From the NCBI RefSeq assembly GCF_032163395.1, contig NZ_CP119968.1, forward strand, positions 4,676,001-4,740,000: DNA of 64,000 bases. Direction: 5' to 3'. Below the pieces are notes generated by a model. The model saw nothing but the letters and a program-made list of their open reading frames with translations, did no database searches and had not been told where the DNA came from. Source of the stretch: Gloeocapsopsis dulcis (lineage in GTDB: Bacteria; Cyanobacteriota; Cyanobacteriia; Cyanobacteriales; Chroococcidiopsidaceae). This document shows positions 46,039 through 53,433 of the stretch, piece after piece; positions within the stretch are counted from its first letter, which is position 1, and the number at the start of each line of letters is the position of its first letter. The position numbers were made by a program, and so were the translations under genes.

Positions 46039-48732
46039 ATGAAACCAAAGCATTTATCGCTAGTTTTATTACTAACAAGTTCTGTTTGGCTGTGGAGTGC
46101 CATAAGCGCAACGGCTCAAGAAGTACCAAAGTCAGAGTCTCAGAGTAAATCTATTACATCTGCATTACGGAAATCTCGGTTAATTAGAGAGATTCCCCAA
46201 ATTAGTGAAAGAGAGCGTCCTAGTACTAGCGCCAGAATGTTAGTGCAGTCGCCAGCACCAACTAACCCCCCTTCCGTCCCTTTTGACCAAGGACAGGGGA
46301 GTGTAATCGAAGTAACAGGAGTGCAAGCTAATCCCACTGAGAAAGGGGTGGAGGTGATATTACAGACAACTCAAGGCGAACAACTGCAAATCACTAATCG
46401 CAGTGCGGGGAATAATTTTATCGCTGATATCCCCAATGCTCAATTGCGTTTACCCAATGGCGATGCTTTCACATTCAGTTCCCAAAATCCAGTTGAGGGA
46501 ATTACTGAGATATCTGTTACAAACCTGGATGCCAATACTATTCGAGTGACAGTAGCGGGTGAGACGGAATTGCCGATAGTTGAGTTATTTGACAGTGATG
46601 AAGGATTGATTTTTGGTTTGACACCTGTTGCAACGGCAATGCAGCCCGAACCAGAACAGCCAACGAGTGAAACACCGCAGGAGACATCAACAGCACAGCA
46701 GAATGATCTAATTGAAATTTTAGTGACAGGACAACAAGATACAGGGTATCGCGTACCTGATGCAACGACTGGAACACGAACAGATACCCCACTTCGTGAC
46801 ATTCCCCAATCAATTCAAGTCATACCGCAGCAGGTAATTGAAGATCGACAACCAACAAACTTGATAGACGCACTCAGAAGTGTCCCTGGCATCTCCCAAG
46901 CAGATCAGGCATCTACATCAATTTACGAAAATCCAATCATTAGAGGGTTTAGTGCTTCGGGCAGTGGTGATGTTTTGAGGAATGGAGTTCGCACTCCATA
47001 TGGCGCAATCTCTAACTTCGAGCCTGCAACAGTGGAACGCATTGAGGTTTTGCGAGGACCTGCTTCCGTTTTATTTGGTCAGGGTTCACTGGGCGGTATT
47101 ATTAATGTGATTACAAAGCGACCCCTCAGTGAGCCTTACTACTCTGTAGAAGCCTCAGCAGGTAGCTTTGATTTTTATCGTGGCGCGATTGACTTATCTG
47201 GTCCATTAACCAACGATCAAACGCTGTTATACCGTTTGAACTTGGCAGCGAAAACCGGAGGATTTTTTGTTGACAACTTTGAGCGACGGCAGTTTACCGT
47301 TGCACCCGTAATTTCTTGGCAAGTTGGTGATCGCACAAACCTAAATCTCTCAGCAGAGTACATCAATATTGCTGGTTCTTACGGGCAGTTTGGACTTCCA
47401 GCCAGAGGAACTTTCTTGCCCAACCCTAACGGCAATATTCCATTAAGTCGCAACTTAAGCGAACCTTTTGATCAAGATGATGTCGATTCAGTCCGAATCG
47501 GGTATGACCTGGAACATGAATTTAGTGACAACTGGCAACTACGCAGTATTTTTGAAGTGGCTTGGTTGGAGCAAGATAGAGTAATTGTGTTTCCTCGTGG
47601 ATTAGAAGAAGACAATCGGACTCTGGGACGAAATCTTGTTAGAAATCTATTAGATGTCAGAAATATTACCCTCGACAATTACGTCGTTGGTCAATTTGCT
47701 ACAGGCAATATTCAACATCAGTTACTTGCTGGATTCAATTACACTCGAAATGACCAAGAGAGTATGGAACCTCCTGGTAGAACACGTTTGAACTTAGCTC
47801 CCATAGATATTTTTAATCCTATCTATGGTCAGCCGTTAGGAGAGCCGTTTGGCGATCCTTTTCAAGGAGAATCCAGTTCAAATGCTTATGGTTTCTACAT
47901 CCAAGATCAAATTTCCCTGACAAATAATCTCAAAGTGCTTCTAGGAGGGCGATTTGACATTGCTAATCAGCGCGTTGTCAATACCTTCCCAACAGATAGT
48001 TTTGCCCAACAAGAGGTTTTTAGCCCCAGAGTTGGATTCGTCTATCAACCCATTCCGGCTATTTCTCTTTACGCCAGCTATGGAAGATCTTTTATACCAG
48101 CTGGTGGTGCTGGTAGTGTGTTTGGAGGTGATATACTCCCTTTGCCTGAGCGCGGCACATTATACGAAGTTGGAGTCAAAGCAGATTTAAACGAGAGAAT
48201 TTCTACAACGTTGGCACTGTACGATCAAACTCGTAGCAATATTTCAGCTACAGATCCAAACGATCCGCTACGAATTATTCAAATTGGAGAGCAGAACAGC
48301 CAAGGCGTTGAGTTCAACATTGCGGGTGAGATTTTACCAGGCTGGAGCATCGTTGCAGGCTATGCTTACACTGATGCTCGTATTAGCGAGGACAATGATT
48401 TGCCAGTAGGGAATCGCATTAATGGAGTCCCTGAAAACAGCTTTAATATATGGACGACTTACAGATTTACTGAAAGTAGTTTAAATGGATTGGGGTTTGG
48501 CTTGGGGCTATTTTACCAAGGTGAACGGCAAGGTGACTTGGCAAACACATTTCAACTCCCTAGTTACCTCCGCACAGATGCGGCTATCTTCTATGAACGC
48601 GATCAATTTCGGGCTGCACTCAATTTTAGGAACCTTTTCAATATTGAGTACTATGAATCTGCTTTTAATATTAATCGTGTTTTCCCTGGTGCTCCATTTG
48701 AGGTACAAGGAACTGTTTCTTGGGAGTTTTGA
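46039..48732 (+). CDS. TonB-dependent siderophore receptor with N-terminal AMIN domain
   Basis: An 897-residue outer-membrane beta-barrel for iron-siderophore uptake; I choose ATG 46039 (MKPKHLSLVLLLTSSVWLW, signal peptide) over the GTG three codons earlier. After the signal and a low-complexity stretch comes an AMIN-type beta domain at about residues 85-185 (VIEVTGVQANPTEKGVEVIL, TITRVTVAGETELPIVELF region), which cyanobacterial receptors often add. The plug begins near residue 240 (TDTPLRDIPQSIQVIPQQVIEDR, GFSASGSGDVLRNGVRTPYG, RIEVLRGPASVLFGQGSLGGIINVITK). The barrel runs to the terminal aromatic VSWEF. It heads the iron module and is preceded by candidate operators. The exact siderophore is unknown. 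Confidence 0.93.
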   Translation: MKPKHLSLVLLLTSSVWLWSAISATAQEVPKSESQSKSITSALRKSRLIREIPQISERERPSTSARMLVQSPAPTNPPSVPFDQGQGSVIEVTGVQANPTEKGVEVILQTTQGEQLQITNRSAGNNFIADIPNAQLRLPNGDAFTFSSQNPVEGITEISVTNLDANTIRVTVAGETELPIVELFDSDEGLIFGLTPVATAMQPEPEQPTSETPQETSTAQQNDLIEILVTGQQDTGYRVPDATTGTRTDTPLRDIPQSIQVIPQQVIEDRQPTNLIDALRSVPGISQADQASTSIYENPIIRGFSASGSGDVLRNGVRTPYGAISNFEPATVERIEVLRGPASVLFGQGSLGGIINVITKRPLSEPYYSVEASAGSFDFYRGAIDLSGPLTNDQTLLYRLNLAAKTGGFFVDNFERRQFTVAPVISWQVGDRTNLNLSAEYINIAGSYGQFGLPARGTFLPNPNGNIPLSRNLSEPFDQDDVDSVRIGYDLEHEFSDNWQLRSIFEVAWLEQDRVIVFPRGLEEDNRTLGRNLVRNLLDVRNITLDNYVVGQFATGNIQHQLLAGFNYTRNDQESMEPPGRTRLNLAPIDIFNPIYGQPLGEPFGDPFQGESSSNAYGFYIQDQISLTNNLKVLLGGRFDIANQRVVNTFPTDSFAQQEVFSPRVGFVYQPIPAISLYASYGRSFIPAGGAGSVFGGDILPLPERGTLYEVGVKADLNERISTTLALYDQTRSNISATDPNDPLRIIQIGEQNSQGVEFNIAGEILPGWSIVAGYAYTDARISEDNDLPVGNRINGVPENSFNIWTTYRFTESSLNGLGFGLGLFYQGERQGDLANTFQLPSYLRTDAAIFYERDQFRAALNFRNLFNIEYYESAFNINRVFPGAPFEVQGTVSWEF

Positions 48733-48755
48733 TTCAACTTTAGCCTAATTCCAAA

Positions 48756-48777
48756 CCTTGCCAAAACATTGGCAAGG
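48756..48777 (+). other. Perfect stem-loop between receptor and binding-protein genes
   Basis: CCTTGCCAA, loop AACA, TTGGCAAGG: nine perfect pairs, 24 bp after the receptor stop and 23 bp before the FecB-like start. No U-run follows, so an attenuator or mRNA stability element is more likely than a full terminator. Confidence 0.6.
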
Positions 48778-48799
48778 GATTTAGAAAACTATTCTTTCA

Positions 48800-49780
48800 A
48801 TGAGCAAGAGAATTGGTATTGCTATTGTATTGTTCCTATTTGTTGGTCTAACTATTATTCTGGTTAGAACTGGCGATGACCGATTTACAGATACTTCAAC
48901 CAATGTCAGCAGATTATCCTCTGCTACTGACTGTCGAATGATACAACATGCAATGGGCGAAACTTGTGTCCCAAAAAATCCTGAGCGTATTGCGACTATT
49001 GCTCCTGTCACATTAGGAAATGCATTGACTCTAGGTGTGAAACCGATCGCCACCGGTGTAATAGATGTACAGAATCCATTTCCTGAATACTTAAAAGATA
49101 AAATTGAGGGAATAGAAGTATTAGGTTCTCAATTTGAACCTAACTTAGAAAGAATATTGGTGCTTAAACCAGATTTAATTCTGGCTTGGGAAAATGTTCA
49201 AGCGATTTATCCACTTCTATCGCAAATTAGTCCTACCGTAATTGTCCCTTGGAATGGTCAAGCTGCTTGGCAAGAACAGTTTGAATTTGTCGCCAAAGCA
49301 TTAGGAAAGGAAGAAGAAGCGCAGCAAGCCTGGAAGCACTATTATCAGCGAATAGATGAACTGAAAGTAGCTCTAGGCAGTCGATATCAAGACAAAGAAA
49401 TATCCATTATTGGTCCCTCTATTCCTTGGGGATATTTTATTCTAGCGAAAAATTCTTTTGTTGGTTCTATTCTCAACGATCTGGGATTGCAGCGTCCAAA
49501 GTTGCAAGATGTCAATACCTCAACCGGCTACATCACCTTGAGATCTGAGGAGAACTTGGAGATGATGGACGGTGATATTCTGTTTGTTGCGACTCATGAA
49601 AATGAGCAAAGAGAAGCTTTTGAGAAAGTTCTACAAAAGCCTTTAGGGAAAAGGCTTAAAGCAGTTCAGCAGGGACATGTATATTTTGTAGATTCCCCTT
49701 TGACTTGGAATGGCTCAAACTTGCTGGCGGCTGATGCAGTGATTGATGATTTGTATGAATATTTAGTTAACGCACCTTAA
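48800..49780 (+). CDS. Iron-siderophore ABC transporter substrate-binding protein (FecB/FhuD type)
   Basis: A 326-residue periplasmic binding protein. N-terminal membrane anchor or signal: MSKRIGIAIVLFLFVGLTIILVRTG, no lipobox cysteine at the usual place. The two-lobe fold shows HAMGETCVPKNPERIATIAPVTLGNALTLGVKPIATG, LERILVLKPDLILAWEN, and a C-terminal lobe ending SNLLAADAVIDDLYEYL, the standard class III (FecB/BtuF) arrangement with a rigid backbone helix. It lies 67 bp after the receptor gene, sharing a stem-loop between. Its membrane permease partner is not in the window; the exporter-fold ABC pair at 51.7-55.2 kb may substitute. Confidence 0.93.
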   Translation: MSKRIGIAIVLFLFVGLTIILVRTGDDRFTDTSTNVSRLSSATDCRMIQHAMGETCVPKNPERIATIAPVTLGNALTLGVKPIATGVIDVQNPFPEYLKDKIEGIEVLGSQFEPNLERILVLKPDLILAWENVQAIYPLLSQISPTVIVPWNGQAAWQEQFEFVAKALGKEEEAQQAWKHYYQRIDELKVALGSRYQDKEISIIGPSIPWGYFILAKNSFVGSILNDLGLQRPKLQDVNTSTGYITLRSEENLEMMDGDILFVATHENEQREAFEKVLQKPLGKRLKAVQQGHVYFVDSPLTWNGSNLLAADAVIDDLYEYLVNAP

Positions 49781-49784
49781 ACCT

Positions 49785-49841
49785 ATGCTTAAACACATCT
49801 TTTTCGTCTACAAATTCTGCCACCCTTCCTCCAAAGACTAA
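49785..49841 (+). pseudogene. Truncated remnant of a DUF1636 gene
   Basis: ATG 49785 opens 18 codons (MLKHIFFVYKFCHPSSKD) ending in a stop. They match the start of the DUF1636 gene at 50876 (MPKHTLFICKSCHRSSEER) in order and codon pattern. The rest of the gene is missing. It begins 5 bp after the FecB-like stop, where DUF1636 genes lie in siderophore loci. Confidence 0.75.
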
Positions 49842-49901
49842 TCTGTTGAGAAAAGGTGAAGCGGTAGAGGAGTAAACAAAGAGGCGATGCAACCTCAATA
49901 C

Positions 49902-50792
49902 TCAGAGCAATCTTTCATCTAACCAAGCCTGTAAATCAGCCACACTCGTAAAATCCAGCAAAGCTTCACCCAACTCTTCCAACATTGGTAATGGCAAACC
50001 TGAAATTAAAGAACGCACTTCCTGGGAAAGTTCTCCAAACGTCTTAGTCAACTGTCGAGTAACAAAATTAACAGCTTCCTCCTGCCGTCCTTCTTCTCGT
50101 CCTTCTTGCCGTCCCTCTTCTCGTCCTTCTTGTCGTCCTTCCTCCTTAATTTCTCGGTAAACCCTAGTTTCTTTCAGCGTCATGTCTAACATTGCCTCTA
50201 CCTCCGCTCGACTCAACTGCTCAAACCGATACGCCATGATGGTAATGACTATTTCAATTATCGCACGACTGCCCGATGGCGATAATTCGGTACGAGTCCG
50301 ACTCAACAAGTATCGCGCTTCTTGGGGTGCTTCTTCCTCCTTGACAGTAGTTAACACCATCGCCGCTACCCACAACGGCACAGAGCGAATATCTCCCAAC
50401 TCATCCAAATATATTCGATGCACTTGCTCGCCGTTAAGTAACGTTCTATTAGGATGAATATCACTTTGTTCAATACTACGTGACGGATAAATAATCACTG
50501 CTTGCCAATCACTAAATCTGTCACGATTCCGGTAGAAATATAGATGTGATTCGGCAAACACCCTTTCATACAGCTTTTCGTCTTTTTGGAATTGGACTTC
50601 ACAGAAATACACCACACCTGGACTTTCCTGTTCTGGTGGTAGAAACACCCCATCGATTTCAAACTTAGGTTCTTTGACGGCGACTGAGTCAAACCGATAT
50701 GCTTCGGCATTTGCTGGCGGATTTGCCAAGAGTTCAAATAGTAAAGTCGGAGATTGTTGAAAGAGTTTGTAAAATATTGAATCGCGCCGCAT
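49902..50792 (-). CDS. DUF2887/Rpn-group putative nuclease with expanded charged repeat
   Basis: A 296-residue protein of the Rpn/DUF2887 group. The N-terminal half is a PD-(D/E)XK-like fold: RFDSVAVKEPKFEIDGVFLPP, PGVVYFCEVQFQKDEKLYERVFAESHLYFYR with E-x-Q, and WQAVIIYPSRSIEQ. The C-terminal half has DUF4351-like helices. Between them lies an in-frame tandem expansion of EGRQEGRE units (residues about 225-245), coded by near-identical 24-bp repeats at 50087-50150. The gene lies on the opposite strand to the iron genes, between two broken DUF1636 copies, and looks like an inserted passenger. Nuclease activity is inferred from family only. Confidence 0.75.
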   Translation of the reverse strand: MRRDSIFYKLFQQSPTLLFELLANPPANAEAYRFDSVAVKEPKFEIDGVFLPPEQESPGVVYFCEVQFQKDEKLYERVFAESHLYFYRNRDRFSDWQAVIIYPSRSIEQSDIHPNRTLLNGEQVHRIYLDELGDIRSVPLWVAAMVLTTVKEEEAPQEARYLLSRTRTELSPSGSRAIIEIVITIMAYRFEQLSRAEVEAMLDMTLKETRVYREIKEEGRQEGREEGRQEGREEGRQEEAVNFVTRQLTKTFGELSQEVRSLISGLPLPMLEELGEALLDFTSVADLQAWLDERLL

Positions 50793-50875
50793 GAAGCTTT
50801 CTAGTGAGACATTAATCCTATCAAATATCTAACCATAATTTTCCCTAGCATTACTATTTTATTACTGCTAAAACC

Positions 50876-51255
50876 ATGCCTAAACACACATTATTCATCT
50901 GCAAATCCTGCCACCGTTCCTCCGAAGAACGGCCCAAAAACCAACCTGCTGATGGCACTGTTTTACTCGAAAAATCAACACTTTACATAACGAAAATTTG
51001 ACCTCTAACGAACTTGAAATTAAACCCGTTGACTGCTTGTGGGCTTGCAGTCAAGGCTGTGTTGTATCTGTATTAAGCCGAGATAAATTCACCTATCTTT
51101 TCGTCAATCTTCCTCCAGAAGAAAGCCCAGCAGCGTTACTAGAATTCATGCAACTTTATATCAAAAATAGTAAAGGAAATGTAGTTTGGAAACAATTCCC
51201 TGAAATCTTACAATCTGCTATTTTCGCGCAAATTCCACCACCAAATAACACATAA
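50876..51255 (+). pseudogene. DUF1636 gene with a single-base frameshift
   Basis: ATG 50876 encodes MPKHTLFICKSCHRSSEERPKNQPADGTVLLEK and then a stop at 50999 in that frame. From 50975 the next frame reads INTLHNENLTSNELEIKPVDCLWACSQGCVVSVLSRDKFTYLFVNLPPEES to 51255, the normal continuation. One A missing from the A5 run at 50970-50974 explains the shift exactly. DUF1636 proteins resemble thioredoxin-like [2Fe-2S] ferredoxins; the CKSC and CLWACSQGC cysteines are all kept. It is a recent pseudogene, a programmed slip, or a sequencing error; the intact cysteine pattern favours a recent event or error. It sits in the siderophore island as in other cyanobacteria. Confidence 0.8.
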
Positions 51256-51269
51256 AGGTATTAACTTAT

Positions 51270-51524
51270 TCATGAATCTTGTCTGTACTTTTGCTGTAAA
51301 CGCATTGCAATCAGATCGCGGCGACGATCGCGATCTGATAAACCACCAACAGAAAGCATCTGTTTAGGTTCTCCCCCCATACGTTCCAGTACTGTTTTTT
51401 GCTCAACGGGCGACACAACTTCAGGCGATCGCTGCTGTAACACTTTTAGTAATTGCAAAAGCGCACAGACAAGATCATCAGGCGATCGCTCAATAGCTTG
51501 AATCAGTTCTTCTTTTGGGTTCAT
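51270..51524 (-). CDS. Small cyanobacterial protein of unknown function
   Basis: An 84-residue protein starting at ATG 51524 (MNPKEELIQAIERSPDDLVCALLQLLKVLQQRS); the frame runs five codons further to a GTG. The middle is variable and the C-terminus has a basic, glutamine-rich ERMGGEPKQMLSVGGLSDRDRRRDLIAMRLQQKYRQDS motif that looks conserved. From memory such proteins occur beside addiction-module genes. A broken antitoxin-like start lies just upstream at 51586-51639. No clear toxin is nearby, so a toxin-antitoxin role is only possible. Ribosome site weak. Confidence 0.5.
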   Translation of the reverse strand: MNPKEELIQAIERSPDDLVCALLQLLKVLQQRSPEVVSPVEQKTVLERMGGEPKQMLSVGGLSDRDRRRDLIAMRLQQKYRQDS

Positions 51525-51585
51525 TGTCTTTCTATCCACTCATTCCAATTGTTCAACAATCAACAAATTACTCATTAGAGAGGTA

Positions 51586-51639
51586 TTACTCACAATAATC
51601 ATGAGCAATACTGTCTGGGATATCAATCGTGATTTTCAT
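51586..51639 (-). pseudogene. 5' remnant of an antitoxin-like gene
   Basis: A strong GAGGAG precedes ATG 51639, which opens MKITIDIPDSIAHDYCE and stops after 17 codons. The MKITIDIPDS opening is the usual start of ribbon-helix-helix or UPF0175-type antitoxin-like proteins of 70-90 residues. The rest is missing, so this is a truncated copy with its translation start intact. Confidence 0.55.
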
Positions 51640-51663
51640 TATTTCTCCTCATGATTTAGAACT

Positions 51664-53433
51664 ATGCAAATCTCCCGCAATTACTATATTTCCACATTAC
51701 TCAAATATCTCAAACCCTTATGGCATCAGTCACTTTTACTCTTAATTCTGTTACTAATTGGGATTGGCTTACGGTTACTCAATCCTCAGATATTAGCAGC
51801 ATTTATTAATACAGCCACCGCTGGGGCAAACTCGCAACTCATCCAACTAGCCCTACTGTTTTTAGGAATCGCCCTGACAACGCAACTCATATCCTTACTA
51901 GAAACCTATCTCGCCGCAGACATCGGCTTACGCACCACAAACCAACTGCGGGCAGATCTGACGCTGCACTGCTTAGAGCTAGATATGTCGTTTCACAACC
52001 AGCAAACACCAGGCGCTTTAATCGAACGCATAGATGGCGACATCAGCCAGTTGAATTACTTCTTCGCTCGCTTCGCGATTGACTTTTTAGGCAACAGTAT
52101 CTTTGCAGTTGGTGTTTTAATTGCCCTATTTTCTATTGACTGGCGCATCGGACTAACCGCGATCGCCTTCGTTATTATCCTCTTATTTACTTTTAACCAA
52201 TTCAATTATAGAGTCATTCCTTATTTTCAAGCCGAACGAGCCTCCAGTGCCGCTTTATTTGGTTTTTTAGCAGAGCGACTTTCGGGAACAGAAGATGTGC
52301 GTTCTTCTGGTGCAACCGCCTATGTCATGCATCGGTTCTACGAGCGATCGCGGGATTTGTTTCCCAAATTGGTAAAGGCACAGACGTTTGGTTCAGGAGT
52401 CTTTAGCACCTGGAGTGTTTTCTTCACCCTAGGAAAAGCCGTAATTTTAGGCATCAGTATCGTGCTATTTTTCAATAACGCCTTTGCGATCGGCACAGTT
52501 TATCTAATCTATCGCTACATCGAGTTATTAGAACAACCAATTCAACAATTTGGTCGCCAAGTTCAAGATTTACAACAAGCTGGCGCTGCCCTAATTCGGG
52601 TGCGAGAATTACTCACAACCCAAAGTCGTCTTCGAGATCTCGGTCAAACAACTCTTCCCCATCAAGCATTAAGCGTGAGTTTCGAGAACGTTGACTTTCG
52701 TTATCCTACACCTGAACAAGATGCCAACGCCACACCCCCCGATTTAGTCCTGCGCGATATCTCATTTTCCTTATCACCAACAAGTATTCTCGGTCTCTTA
52801 GGTCGTACAGGGAGTGGTAAGACAACCATCACCCGTCTACTGCTGCGACTTTACGACCCCACACGCGGCACAATTCGTTTAAGTGGAGTCAACCTACCCG
52901 ATATACCTATAGCAGCACTGCGCGAACACATCGGCATGGTTACGCAAGAAATTCAACTATTCCACGCCAGCGTCCGCGATAATCTCACTTTGTTTGAGCC
53001 ATCAATCCCCGATGCACGGATTGAAGAAGTGATTCAGGAAGTCGGCTTGTGGGACTGGTATGCATCTCTGCCTAGTGGTTTAGACACTCTCCTCGCACCT
53101 GGTGGCAGCGGACTATCAGCCGGACAGGCGCAGTTATTGGCATTTGTGCGAGTATTTCTCAAAAACCCTGGTTTGATCATTCTAGACGAAGCCTCATCCC
53201 GCCTCGACCCAGTGACAGAGCAACTGTTAGAAAAAGCGATCGCTCGCCTACTCGTAGGGCGAACTGCGATCATTATTGCGCATCGTTTGGCAACATTAAA
53301 ACGCGCTGATCAAATCATGATTTTGGAAGACGGTGATTGTATCGAGTCCGGTTCACGCGAGGAATTAGCTACTAACCCTGACTCGCGCTTTGCCCAATTA
53401 CTGCAAATCGGGTTAGAGGAGGCTTTGGCATGA
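51664..53433 (+). CDS. ABC half-transporter, exporter fold (subunit 1 of a heterodimer)
   Basis: 589 residues: six-span membrane domain (about 20-310) and a nucleotide-binding domain. Walker A GLLGRTGSGKTTITR, Q-loop VTQEIQLFH, signature GGSGLSAGQAQ (LSAGQ, a variant of LSGGQ), Walker B LIILDEASSRLD with the catalytic Glu, and switch His in IIIAHRLATLK. Its stop overlaps the next gene's start by 4 bp, so the two are made together. In the siderophore island the pair could be an exporter of the siderophore or, like IrtAB/YbtPQ, an importer built on the exporter fold; sequence alone cannot decide. Start ATG 51664 follows the stretch TTTAGAACT with no strong ribosome site. Confidence 0.9.
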   Translation: MQISRNYYISTLLKYLKPLWHQSLLLLILLLIGIGLRLLNPQILAAFINTATAGANSQLIQLALLFLGIALTTQLISLLETYLAADIGLRTTNQLRADLTLHCLELDMSFHNQQTPGALIERIDGDISQLNYFFARFAIDFLGNSIFAVGVLIALFSIDWRIGLTAIAFVIILLFTFNQFNYRVIPYFQAERASSAALFGFLAERLSGTEDVRSSGATAYVMHRFYERSRDLFPKLVKAQTFGSGVFSTWSVFFTLGKAVILGISIVLFFNNAFAIGTVYLIYRYIELLEQPIQQFGRQVQDLQQAGAALIRVRELLTTQSRLRDLGQTTLPHQALSVSFENVDFRYPTPEQDANATPPDLVLRDISFSLSPTSILGLLGRTGSGKTTITRLLLRLYDPTRGTIRLSGVNLPDIPIAALREHIGMVTQEIQLFHASVRDNLTLFEPSIPDARIEEVIQEVGLWDWYASLPSGLDTLLAPGGSGLSAGQAQLLAFVRVFLKNPGLIILDEASSRLDPVTEQLLEKAIARLLVGRTAIIIAHRLATLKRADQIMILEDGDCIESGSREELATNPDSRFAQLLQIGLEEALA

